From Anagrus nilaparvatae (lineage: Eukaryota; Arthropoda; Insecta; Hymenoptera; Mymaridae), in NCBI GenBank assembly GCA_022575985.1, contig JAKSXM010000269.1, forward strand, positions 2,170,001-2,234,000: 64,000 nt of DNA. The letters are read 5' to 3'. Numbering within the stretch: position 1 is the stretch's first letter; each line of letters starts with the position of its first letter. The notes beneath the pieces are model-generated. The model did no database searches and was not told where the DNA came from. It saw nothing but the letters and a program-made list of their open reading frames with translations. Position numbers and translations under genes: made by a program. Positions 11,800-21,082 of the stretch are shown in pieces.

Positions 11800-12378
11800 T
11801 AAAACAAATTCAAGAAATTAATAATATATTATAATTTTTTTCGTTAAAAAATGAAAGAAATTACATAAAACCGGTGTTAAAATAAAAAAATGTTTACTAT
11901 TTTTGGGAAAAATTAAATTTTTTGAAAATTTTGTTAAAAAGTGAAATATCTGAAAAATATGATAAAATTTTAATGTCGCAATTGGTATTACTTGATTCAG
12001 TCAATTCTAGAACCATCTATATGTACATGTATTAATACTATATACTACTATATACTATATATATTTGAAAATTTATTTGTCTGTCTGTCTGTCTGTACCC
12101 TAATGACTCAAGAACCGCCGAACCACTTGACATGAAACCAAGGTCATAATAAAGAATAAAAGTATTCGGATAACATAGGCTATAGTTTTGTGACTCAGCT
12201 TTCTTACTTTTGGAGATATTCAATTATTACTATTTTTAGGATATATAAAATTTTTTGAAAATTTTCTTGAAAAGTGAAATACCTAAATAATATTATTAAA
12301 TTTTACTGTCACAATTGGTATTACTTGATTTGGCACTAATTTATACGTACTCAGTTAAATTTTTTTATTTTCTCTATT
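11800..12378 (+). mobile_element. Helitron/HINE-like repeat, left part, interrupted by LINE 1
   Basis: Belongs to the most repeated family in the window. Its marks are a TATATATTTGAAAATTTATT start, a (CTGT)n microsatellite, then ACCCTAATGACTCAAGAACC, GACATGAAACC and GGCACTAATTTATACGTACT. The same composite order seen at 11837-12100 recurs at about 47755-48020. The copy continues after LINE 1, at 17656-17952, with ...TTTCATTAATGTTTCAACTACGC... and the CTAG end. The open frame here on the minus strand is spurious. Confidence 0.6.
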
Positions 12379-12842
12379 GAGATATTGCGCGCGCGGCGGT
12401 AGCGAAAACATCGTGCAATAAGTTGCTCTGCTTTAATTATTTAATATAAGTGAATATAATTTAAAAATTAACAAAAATTTTATGTGCAACAGTCAGTTTC
12501 TAAAATGTGCAATATTTAGTTTTAAAATTAAGCTAATATTTTATATTACCTGCTAAATTTTAATAATAACAAAACAACATAACCTACCGCTGCTGTGATA
12601 TCGTTAAAGTGCTTGTTGTTATGCATAAGTACTTTCTCGCGCATAATTATTTTGCATTAGTGGAAAGCAAAACCTTAGTGTAGTGCAAGTTACTACAACA
12701 TTGCAATTTTTGCATGAGTTTTCTTTTTAACTGGCATAATTGAAAGATTTTTGGTGGGAATTATTATCATTATTATTATCATCTGTTTTATCATCTGTTT
12801 TACCACCTGTCCATCTTATATGCTCTCCGGTTTACTCAGAAG

Positions 12843-14462
12843 ATGGCATTAAACAACAGCTACGCCAACGCCATTAAGAAAACTCGTGTGTACAAACTCT
12901 GCAGAGTTTGCAACTTACAAGGTAGAAAGGGAAATCCTCTAGTCAACTGTGTCGTCTGCTGTAAACATGTGCACTCCACTAACAGCTGTTCTTCCACTTT
13001 AATGGCAAATAATAACACTGTTGATACAATTGACAAGAAGAATAATAAAGAATTAAGTATCATATGTTCGTTTTGCAAGGCAGGTAAGCGAAATTCTATA
13101 AATTCTATAGTCCCCACCAATTCCACCAGTAAGCGTCACAGTAGCCAATCAAAAACTACTATTGGTGGGCGTGGTTCCGCCTCTCAAGTTGACACACCTC
13201 CTTGCATTACTCTACATACTACAGGGCGTGACAATAGGAGTAGTGGTTCTCCCACACTATCCAACACAGTTAATAGCACTACAGGCACTGTTATTTCTCA
13301 AATGGACTTTCAAAAACATCTTGATAAATTAAATGATTCAGTGAATGAACTCAAGATATTATGCACAAATAATAACATGCAAATAAATTTTTTAAAGCAA
13401 GAGAATCAACGACTTGTGGGCATCGTTAACTCACTAAGGGATGAACTACTCTCAACATTCAATACTACCAGGCAACAACTCTCTTCAGTGTCCAGTAACC
13501 AAAGTATAACTACACAAACACCAATATCAAATAATAATTTTATAACTAATTTTAATGATAAGAACAATAATTTAGATAGTTTTACGAATAATTTTAATTA
13601 TAATTATAATGATAGTAATTTTTCTAAGAATCGACAACAATTACAAACACTAGAAATAAAAAATTATGAACATAATCCAAAAACACACACTCTTAACACA
13701 CATAATTCTAAAATAAACACAGTAACTATTTACAACAGCAATAATAATAATCATACTAATAATTTTTGTAATAGCGACATGGAAAACAGTGGATATCAAG
13801 GTACTAAATACAATAGGATTGGGGAATCCATTGATATACCCTCTACAGCTTCCATGCTGTCTCCTATACTTAGTCAAACCACAGATGCTGTGCCCGTTGA
13901 GAAAAGGGAATTATTTATACCAGGATTTATGGAAATTAATAATGAAGTAAATTTGCGCTGTGTTTCTTATTCCATATTAAAAGCGCTGCTACCTTCTCTC
14001 AACCAATCAGACATTTGTGGAGTCCGTTTTACCAATATTACTAATACAACAGAGCAGCTTCGTGCTATCAAATACCCATCCTTCATTATTACTTTGGCAA
14101 AGCCAGAATTAGTCCAATTAATTATGCGGGCAAAGAAAATTCACAATTATTTTTCTACCAGGGACTTGGATATATCAATTTTAAATTCTGAAATTGCAAC
14201 CTTGTTACCTGATAGGAAGATTTTTGTGAATGAAACATTATCACCAATTGAACGATTAAAGTATATAAACATTAAAGAAAAAGCATCTTCCTTAGGTTTC
14301 AAATTTATTTGGTATAATTCTGGCCGAATCTTAGTGAGGTGGAGGGAGGGGGTGAGAGCGCATGAGGTATGCTCTGAAACCAACTTACATGATCTGATAA
14401 GACACCAAACTGACAGACATGTTTCTCAGCATACTGATAATCACTTACGTAATACAAAGTGA
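12843..14462 (+). CDS. LINE 1 ORF1 protein: PHD-like zinc finger, coiled coil, Asn-rich linker, FP-like C-terminal domain
   Basis: 539 residues. The N-terminus has a C4HC3 (PHD-like) pattern: C20-C23, C36-C39, H44, C49 and C75-C78. Residues about 153-210 (KHLDKLNDSVNELKILC...LKQENQRLVGIVNSLRDEL) form a heptad-type coiled coil, expected to oligomerise. Residues about 220-330 are dominated by Asn, a disordered low-complexity linker. The C-terminal domain (from VEKRELFIPGF) contains KIFVNETLSP and LGFKFIWYNSGRILVRWR. It resembles the nucleic-acid-binding C-terminal domain shared by LINE ORF1 proteins and the baculovirus FP family. The expected role is binding LINE RNA into a particle. The ATG has a good context (AAGATGG). 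The stop is a UGA, in frame with ORF2. The family links are from memory. Confidence 0.93.
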   Translation: MALNNSYANAIKKTRVYKLCRVCNLQGRKGNPLVNCVVCCKHVHSTNSCSSTLMANNNTVDTIDKKNNKELSIICSFCKAGKRNSINSIVPTNSTSKRHSSQSKTTIGGRGSASQVDTPPCITLHTTGRDNRSSGSPTLSNTVNSTTGTVISQMDFQKHLDKLNDSVNELKILCTNNNMQINFLKQENQRLVGIVNSLRDELLSTFNTTRQQLSSVSSNQSITTQTPISNNNFITNFNDKNNNLDSFTNNFNYNYNDSNFSKNRQQLQTLEIKNYEHNPKTHTLNTHNSKINTVTIYNSNNNNHTNNFCNSDMENSGYQGTKYNRIGESIDIPSTASMLSPILSQTTDAVPVEKRELFIPGFMEINNEVNLRCVSYSILKALLPSLNQSDICGVRFTNITNTTEQLRAIKYPSFIITLAKPELVQLIMRAKKIHNYFSTRDLDISILNSEIATLLPDRKIFVNETLSPIERLKYINIKEKASSLGFKFIWYNSGRILVRWREGVRAHEVCSETNLHDLIRHQTDRHVSQHTDNHLRNTK

Positions 14463-14468
14463 CAACCA
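14460..14468 (+). promoter_or_regulatory. Putative readthrough stop: UGA CAA CCA between ORF1 and ORF2
   Basis: The only stop between ORF1 and ORF2 is TGA at 14460-14462, and both ORFs are in the same frame. The next six bases, CAACCA, fit the CARYYA context known from tobamovirus-type stop readthrough. The next in-frame ATG is at 14541, after the first endonuclease block (KVGFLNATSL) has been encoded, so a separate start would lose that block. The second LINE has the same arrangement. Readthrough itself is inferred. Confidence 0.6.
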
Positions 14469-17336
14469 AAACTAAGATCTGTGTCCAATTCAAAACCTTC
14501 TGGCCTTAAAGTTGGCTTTCTGAATGCCACTTCATTAAAAATGCACATGTGTGAATTTAGAACTTTTTTATTGTCTGACAACTCCTTTGATGTCATGTGC
14601 ATTGCTGAAACTCGTTTTGGTCCTCTCATTGATAACCACATTATTAATATCTCTGGTTACAGCGTTCTGAGACAGGACCGTAACACTCAAGGTGGTGGCA
14701 TAGCAATTTATATAAGAGAAAACTTTAAGGCAAAGGTTTTGTGCTCATCAAAAACTGAACAGTATGGTAAACCTATGAAACCAGAATACTTATTATGTTC
14801 TGTTTGGGAAGGTAATTCTACCCCCACTCTGATTGCACTAGTTTATCGTCCTCCTGACGTTTCTATTACATCTGATATGCAATTTTTTCAACATCTACGT
14901 ACTTACTGTTCAGACTTTAGTCACAAGGTAATAATTGGTGATTGGAATGCCAATTTGAGTGATATAAAGGATCCAGATGCTACGTTCTTGAAGGATCTCA
15001 TGAATGAATTATCACTTAAATTGGTAGACACAGGTCCCACGCATCATGGTGGTAAAGTTGACACTTGGATTGACTCAATTTTTGTTGACAACTGTGACAC
15101 TATTCTGGGCTATGACCATAATTTACCTACTTATCCAAGTAGGCATGAATTAATATCGGTAACTATTGATATCTTTTACCCCTCTCCCCCAAAGGGTACT
15201 TACACCTACAAATGCTTTAGTAAAGTTACCTCGCATGATCTTAATCAGCATTTGAATAAATTAGACTGGTCTCCCTATTTAGTAAATGATGATCAATTTG
15301 ATGTTGAACTAGGTCTGAACAAACTAACAAATAACATTCAGACTACAATTGACTTACTTGCTCCAGACAAAACTATTGACCAACATAAATCCATATACCC
15401 CTGGATAAACTCTGAACTTCGTTTGCTAAAATTAAAACGTGACTCAACTGACAGACGTTATAAGAGAACAGGGTCTAGGACTTTGCTTAATGAATTCCTT
15501 AGATTAGCGAAATTGTATGAGGAACAGTCGGAAACAGCTCGTAGTGCATACATGCACAATCGTATTTGTAGCACCTTGGATGAAAATAAAAATTTTAGGA
15601 AAGAGATGCGTAATTTAGGACTACTTCCTAAGCCAAATGATGCTCTTCATGGCTTCTTGCCTGAAGAACTCAATAGTTATCTTTCTAACATCTGCATCTC
15701 CCCTCATGAAAATCCTGATGATTCCTTAAACATCATCAATAATGCTACTCAGGATGGTTTCAAATTCAAGGAAGTCACTAAGAATGAGGTAATATTAGCT
15801 GTTGCTCACTTTCGTTCACAGGCTAGAGGTGATGACGGAATTCCTCAAAGCATTGTTGCGAAAGCCCTGCCAACCATTGCTCCTTTTCTTACTAAGCTCT
15901 TTAACGTATCACTAGCGCAAGGAGTCTTTCCAATAGCTTGGAAAAAGTCGCGAATTTTAGCTTTGAAAAAAGTAGCAATACCATCTTCGCCATCAGACTT
16001 TCGCCCTGTTGCATTATTATGCTTCTTGTCAAAGGTACTTGAGAAGTTGGCTCATGATCAGGTGGCGGGCTTTTTGTCTAGATATAAAATCCTGGATTCT
16101 TTCCAGGCAGGTTTTCGTAAATACCACAGTACTCAGTCAGTTCTGATAAAACTTGCTGACGATATTCGTATGGGCATGGACAAGATGCTTACCACATTGT
16201 TATTGCAATTCGACTTCTCAAAGGCCTTTGATAATGTTTCACCATCTAAACTTCTTAAAAAACTTAGGGATATTGGATTTTCGAGATCATCACTATCTTG
16301 GCTCTGGTCATACCTCTGTGGACGATCAATGTGTGTGTCATCAAAATCTATAACATCAACTTACCGCGATACAAATATTGGAGTGCCTCAGGGATCCGTT
16401 CTTGGGCCACTCCTCTTTTGTATTTATATGAATGATCTTAAAGACCACTTAAGTGATGACATAACTTTTAGACTATTATACGCGGATGATCTACAGATAT
16501 ATGTCCAGGTACCTACTGACCAGATTGAACAAGGTATTGCTTACCTTTCGGAGCGTGCCATAACAGTGTCGGCATGGGCTGAAGCAAATAATTTATCTAT
16601 AAACACAAAGAAAACACAAGCAATTGTTTTTGGTTCTCCTACCACAGTTAATTCTTTTAAGAAATTAAATATTTCTAAAATTACTATTAATGATAGTGGT
16701 GCTTGTGTTCCCTTTGTAGATGAGGTTGTCAGTCTTGGTGTCATCCTAGACTCTTGCTTGTCCTGGCGTCCGCAAGTAATAAAAGTTACCAAAAAAGTAA
16801 ATAGTATATTGTATGGCCTTAGGCTAATCAGATCTTGTACCTCTGAAGCACTTCGTAAGCGCCTTATTGAGTCACTTGTGATTCCCCATTTGGATTACTG
16901 CTCTGCAGTTTATTCTGATATTTCTAAGGAACTGAATGGGCAATTACAGAGACTCACTAATTCGGGTATTAGGTACATTTTTGGTTTGAGACGACAAGAA
17001 CACATTACTCCATATAGAAAGCGTCTTGGTTGGATGCTTAACAAAACAAGAACTGACTACTTTGCATCCGTTATCATGTACAGAATTGTGCGTATGAGGG
17101 AACCACCTCTATTGTGCACATTATTTGAACCATATAAATCGGACAAACCCACTAGAGGCCCCCGTAAAGATCTTAAGGTTAATCTAGCACCGACTGACTG
17201 GGGTCTATACTCTTTTCAAATAAAGTACGCGAATCTATGGAATTCGATTCCTCCCTGTATAAGGGATTTACCATCCTATTCTCGCTTCAAAAAGAGTATC
17301 AGACTTTACTTTCATAAATTAGAGAATATTTTGTAA
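14463..17336 (+). CDS. LINE 1 ORF2: APE-type endonuclease and reverse transcriptase
   Basis: 957 codons from just after the ORF1 UGA to the TAA at 17334-17336. The N-terminal APE-like endonuclease shows VGFLNATSL, CIAETRFG (catalytic Glu), IGDWNANLSD and a C-terminal SRHEL in place of the usual SDH. The reverse transcriptase has SDFRPVALLCFLSKVLEKL, DFSKAFDNVSPSKLL (motif A), GVPQGSVLGPLLFCIYMNDL (motif B) and LYADDLQIYVQ, with catalytic YADD at 16479-16490. The C-terminal region carries LWNSIPPCIRD near the end. The enzyme nicks target DNA and copies the RNA there (target-primed reverse transcription). No ATG lies at the start; the codon at 14481 is GTG. Expression as a readthrough fusion with ORF1 is the simplest model. 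No RNase H domain is apparent. Confidence 0.93.
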   Translation, partial: QPKLRSVSNSKPSGLKVGFLNATSLKMHMCEFRTFLLSDNSFDVMCIAETRFGPLIDNHIINISGYSVLRQDRNTQGGGIAIYIRENFKAKVLCSSKTEQYGKPMKPEYLLCSVWEGNSTPTLIALVYRPPDVSITSDMQFFQHLRTYCSDFSHKVIIGDWNANLSDIKDPDATFLKDLMNELSLKLVDTGPTHHGGKVDTWIDSIFVDNCDTILGYDHNLPTYPSRHELISVTIDIFYPSPPKGTYTYKCFSKVTSHDLNQHLNKLDWSPYLVNDDQFDVELGLNKLTNNIQTTIDLLAPDKTIDQHKSIYPWINSELRLLKLKRDSTDRRYKRTGSRTLLNEFLRLAKLYEEQSETARSAYMHNRICSTLDENKNFRKEMRNLGLLPKPNDALHGFLPEELNSYLSNICISPHENPDDSLNIINNATQDGFKFKEVTKNEVILAVAHFRSQARGDDGIPQSIVAKALPTIAPFLTKLFNVSLAQGVFPIAWKKSRILALKKVAIPSSPSDFRPVALLCFLSKVLEKLAHDQVAGFLSRYKILDSFQAGFRKYHSTQSVLIKLADDIRMGMDKMLTTLLLQFDFSKAFDNVSPSKLLKKLRDIGFSRSSLSWLWSYLCGRSMCVSSKSITSTYRDTNIGVPQGSVLGPLLFCIYMNDLKDHLSDDITFRLLYADDLQIYVQVPTDQIEQGIAYLSERAITVSAWAEANNLSINTKKTQAIVFGSPTTVNSFKKLNISKITINDSGACVPFVDEVVSLGVILDSCLSWRPQVIKVTKKVNSILYGLRLIRSCTSEALRKRLIESLVIPHLDYCSAVYSDISKELNGQLQRLTNSGIRYIFGLRRQEHITPYRKRLGWMLNKTRTDYFASVIMYRIVRMREPPLLCTLFEPYKSDKPTRGPRKDLKVNLAPTDWGLYSFQIKYANLWNSIPPCIRDLPSYSRFKKSIRLYFHKLENIL

Positions 17337-17655
17337 TTGACTATGTATTATTGATATCTACTATTTACCTAGTTAACTATTTACTGTTAACAATTTACAT
17401 TTCACCTTTGATTAATATTCAGTATTATTGTAAATTTTTCTTATTTTATTTAATTCTATGTATAGATTAAAACCATTCAGTATTAATTAATCAATTTAAT
17501 GTAAATTTTTCTTTTATTTAACTTTAATTTTAGTTTTAAGTACACATAAAATTTTATATATATTGTAAATTATATTAACTTTCTGTAAACAATTGACAAT
17601 TCAGTGTGTTAAAATATTTTGTAGTTGGCAAATAAATATTCATAATAATAAAATA

Positions 17656-17952
17656 TTATAACTAGAGAATCAATCAGAAACTATAATTTTTCATTAATGT
17701 TTCAACTACGCTGCTCTGAATAGTTTGAATGTGTTTGCATAATTATAAATTTGTAGTGAAACACGATTTTTTTAAGCAACAAAAAAATATTGAAGTAAAT
17801 GTGAACAGGAAGGACTGAGTCTCATTTGAAAAATCTGAATGTGTTTGCATAATTATAAATTTGCAATGAAAAATGATTTTTTGAAGCAACACAAGCAGAA
17901 GTAAATGTGATACAGGGGGGGGGGGCAGAGCCCTTCTTCCAACTTTTGCTAG
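17656..17952 (+). mobile_element. Helitron-like repeat, 3' end after LINE 1
   Basis: Matches 48050-48305 closely (TTTCATTAATGTTTCAxCTACGC, GAATGTGTTTGCATAATTAT). It ends with a G-rich/C-rich hairpin region followed by CAACTTTTGCTAG and then T. A hairpin a few bases before CTAG, followed by T, is the standard 3' terminus of Helitrons. It is the right half of the repeat interrupted by LINE 1. Confidence 0.65.
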
Positions 17953-18359
17953 TATATATATGGCGTTAGAGAATTTTTTTAGTTTGATAATCACGCCTAA
18001 CTAGAGAGACACGGTTTGTGGCAAAAAACGAGGAAAAATTGCAGGAGTGTCATAGGTTATACAGGATTGATGTGAAGAAAGAAAATTTTTATCGCCAAAA
18101 AAACGTTTTTTCAAAAAAATGATCATTTTTGATGTTTTTGTGAATTTTCAAAAAAATCGTAATTAACTTAAAAACTTGGAATTTTTTTGTAATCAGAAAA
18201 GTTTTTGTATGATTTAGAATTATTTTTTACGTGTCCACCTAAATATTCAAGTAAATCAGTTAGATGTTTCCAGAGTTACATATATTTTTTAGCATAAAAT
18301 TTAGATTTTAAATTCATATATTTATATATATATTTATAAGTTATTATATATAATACGGA
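17953..18359. other. AT-rich stretch with no recognised feature
   Basis: Sequence between two Helitron-like ends. It contains runs of A and T and no coding frame or terminal repeat that I could identify. Confidence 0.4.
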
Positions 18360-19025
18360 GGAATCCCAATTGAACAAATATTTTCTGTTGTCAATAAAAG
18401 CTCACTTAGCATCGGGAAAGATTGATAAATTACATTATAGGTGATTAAATATTATATGGAAAAATCCCAATTAATTAAAGTATAGTCAGTAAAATCTTAT
18501 AACTGGTTTTTGTAAACTAAATTTAAATGAATAGAGCATGTTTACTTGCAGCATGTTCACTTTACAGCTGAGTGCTAGGTATAATTCGAATGTTACTGAA
18601 CATTACAATACAATTCGTTATTTTTATAATTATTATTCTAAACGTCAACTATATTCTAATTACATAAACCCGGATTATTCTAAGTTCCTTAATCAAAATT
18701 ATTCTAAGTACCACTTGACCCACCTACTTAAATCGGACACTTTGATCACCCCTTGAGTATCAGATTTCCAGGATACCCCTTCCCCAAGAACAGGTTTCAT
18801 GATCACATATCATTGGGAGAGATTGAAAACAATTCACCTTTTGAGTGCAAGAGAAAAACTATTAAAAATTAACGATTTCTATTAACCTATTTCTTTTAAC
18901 CAAATTTTTCTTGCTTTGATTTTACCATAAGCTAACGTATTGGAATAATTCAAATGAAATTTTAATAATGCTCTTCTAAAAAACTATTCCAGTATTACCC
19001 GGGCGTAGCCGGGCCAAATCGCTAG
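18360..19025 (+). mobile_element. Helitron-like element, 3' terminus
   Basis: The clear part is the right end. CCCGGGCGTAGCCGGG forms a hairpin, followed by CCAAATCG and CTAG (19022-19025), then T. That is the Helitron 3' signature, and the same architecture (GCCGAGCGTAGCGAGGCCAATCAGCTAG) is seen at 38705-38732. The left limit is uncertain and the body is non-coding. Confidence 0.5.
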
Positions 19026-19513
19026 TGTATCTATATATATATATGAGAGGATAGCGCGTGCGCGGCGGTTTGGTTAGTAACGTAAAAGTATTACTCTGCT
19101 AATTTTGCCAAATTAATTAGTAATAAGTATTAAGTTTAAGTTACTATTACTTTTAAATAGTCATTTAATTTACTAGTCATCTTTATATTAAATAGTTTCA
19201 AGTTTAAGTTCATTATTTATTAAGTTATCTCAAGATATTTCAGTGCAATAATTCTAACCTACCGTCGCAATATTATTAGTATTACCAGCTTTACTTAAAA
19301 CATCTCTTACGTATGCCGCGCATATTTATTTACTGTGATCTGAAGTGCAACTTAAATAGAAGTGCAGCTGCATTAGTTATGTGTCATTTTGGTGCATTTT
19401 GCTCTATTTAAGACATATATTTTACTTGGCGTCATCTTTTTTTGTTTTGGCGGAATAATACACATTATTTACCATCAGAGCCACAGCCTATTTATTCCAT
19501 TCACTGATAAAAG

Positions 19514-21076
19514 ATGTCGCTCAACAACAGCAATGCCAACGTTAACACAAACAAAGAACGCAATTACAAACTATGCAGTGTATGCAAATTTAAGGGAAAG
19601 AAAGGAAATCCTCTAGTAACATGTATTACATGTGATCAAAATGTACATTCAAGCAACAGCTGTTCACATAAAAATAACATCACTGCAAAGTATCTTTGCA
19701 CTACTTGCAAGGTAAAACGCAAGTCATTGAATGCTCCCACTCTCACCAACTCAGCTCGACGCAGTGGTCAGTTAAACAATATTCTCAGTGGGCGTGGCTC
19801 CGCCTCTCATAAGACCACTCCTTCTATCAATACTCAGCATAGCACTAGGCGGACTCTTGGGAGTAGCAGTTCTCCTTCCGCTGTTAACAAAAAATGTACT
19901 AATAATACATGCTCCATTCCATCTCATATTGACCTTCAGAATCAGATTGACAAAATTAATAGCTCTTTAGATGAAATCAAGATCATATGCTCGAATAATA
20001 TTACCACCATCAATCTCTTAAAACAGGAAAATCAACGTTTAACTGAGCTCATCTATAGCATACAGAGTTATCATTCGACTCCATCATCAGAGACATCATC
20101 AGACTTTCCACGATCTACAGACTCCAATAGCAGTATTGACAACAGAATGCCTGACAACAGTATTAAAAAACTCTATAATAATAATAATAATAAAACTAAC
20201 ACTCTTTATAATAATAATAATAATCTTAACTTTAATGTTAACCATAATAAAAATTTATATTTAAGTAATAACATTTGTGATAATAACATAGATAATTTTA
20301 ATTGTAATCTTGATAGCACAAAGCATGATAATTTTAATTTTAATAGTAATTTGCCTAGTTTTGTCAATAACAATGATGCAACAAGTATTCAAATAAACCA
20401 TAACTTCATTTCTGATACTAGGCAAAATAAGAAGCCTACTAGTAGAATACACTTCCCTTCACCTACAAAGCGTAATACGTCACATGACTGTCCTATTGAG
20501 AGAAGAGAGTTATTCATTCCGGGATTCATGAAAATACACAGTGATGTAAATTTAGATAGTATAGCTTTCTCTATTTTAAAAGCTCTTGTCCCTTCTCTCA
20601 ATTCGTCAGACATTTGCCGTGTTCGTTTTGTTCAGCCAAAGTTAAATTCCGCTGACCAATACACTACTACAAGTTTCCCTTCCTTTATCATTACCCTGAA
20701 AAGTAATGATCTAGTTCAATCGGTAATGCGTGCCAAAAGATCACATAATTACTTTACAACAAAAGATATTAGCCTGACCTCATTAAACTCGGAAACTGCC
20801 CTTGCTCTGCCTGATACAAAAATTTTTATCAATGAAGTCTTATCCTCCTCGGATCGTTTGCAATACATATCAATCAAAGAAACAGCAAAAAGTTTAGGTT
20901 TCAGCTTTGTCTGGCATAGCAATGGCAGTTTCCTGGTTAGGTGGCGGGATAAAATGAAGTCTCATGCAGTTAAGTCAATTTCTGACTTAAATCTCATACA
21001 TCGTTCACTTGGCATCCCACAGTATTTTGACTCACCTCACAGTTCTACTGAAAGGAGACCTCATGATCCTAAATGA
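19514..21076 (+). CDS. LINE 2 ORF1 protein: PHD-like finger, coiled coil, Asn-rich linker, FP-like C-terminal domain
   Basis: 520 residues, homologous along its length to the LINE 1 ORF1. The N-terminal Cys/His cluster (CSVCKFKGKKGNPLVTC, CDQNVHSSNSC, CTTCK) fits a PHD-like C4HC3 finger. A coiled coil follows (DLQNQIDKINSSLDEIKIIC...LLKQENQRLTELI). Next is a long Asn-rich stretch with runs such as NNNNNKTN and NNNNNLNFNVN. The C-terminal domain begins ERRELFIPGF and contains KIFINEVLS and LGFSFVWHSNGSFLVRWR. Start context AAGATGTCG. The protein ends at a UGA that is followed directly by CTAG, in the frame of ORF2. The expected role is an RNA-binding, oligomerising particle protein of the retrotransposon. 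Confidence 0.92.
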   Translation: MSLNNSNANVNTNKERNYKLCSVCKFKGKKGNPLVTCITCDQNVHSSNSCSHKNNITAKYLCTTCKVKRKSLNAPTLTNSARRSGQLNNILSGRGSASHKTTPSINTQHSTRRTLGSSSSPSAVNKKCTNNTCSIPSHIDLQNQIDKINSSLDEIKIICSNNITTINLLKQENQRLTELIYSIQSYHSTPSSETSSDFPRSTDSNSSIDNRMPDNSIKKLYNNNNNKTNTLYNNNNNLNFNVNHNKNLYLSNNICDNNIDNFNCNLDSTKHDNFNFNSNLPSFVNNNDATSIQINHNFISDTRQNKKPTSRIHFPSPTKRNTSHDCPIERRELFIPGFMKIHSDVNLDSIAFSILKALVPSLNSSDICRVRFVQPKLNSADQYTTTSFPSFIITLKSNDLVQSVMRAKRSHNYFTTKDISLTSLNSETALALPDTKIFINEVLSSSDRLQYISIKETAKSLGFSFVWHSNGSFLVRWRDKMKSHAVKSISDLNLIHRSLGIPQYFDSPHSSTERRPHDPK

Positions 21077-21082
21077 CTAGCT
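21074..21082 (+). promoter_or_regulatory. Putative readthrough stop: UGA CUA GCU between ORF1 and ORF2
   Basis: TGA at 21074-21076 is followed by CTAG. UGA-CUA is the best known high-readthrough context in animal and viral mRNAs. ORF2 continues in the same frame with no further stop for 957 codons. It has no ATG until about 21548, beyond the first endonuclease catalytic motifs, so normal initiation could not make the whole enzyme. Confidence 0.7.

Larger units (their letters stand above)
12379..17655 (+). mobile_element. LINE 1: near-complete CR1/Jockey-type non-LTR retrotransposon
   Basis: About 5.3 kb with all parts in order: a 5' UTR starting at a GC-rich block (GCGCGCGCGGCGGT), also present at the start of the second copy; ORF1; ORF2 with endonuclease and reverse transcriptase; a 3' UTR ending GGCAAATAAA; and a short TAATAA-type microsatellite tail instead of a long poly(A). 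That tail is typical of CR1/L2-type LINEs. Both frames are undamaged except for the single UGA between them. It sits inside a Helitron-like repeat whose two halves flank it. The exact ends are accurate to about 10 bp. Confidence 0.9.

Noticed and set aside
14481..14483. GTG as the start codon of LINE 1 ORF2
   Set aside because: GTG is not a normal eukaryotic start, and the frame is open back to the ORF1 stop at 14460. Readthrough explains the arrangement better.
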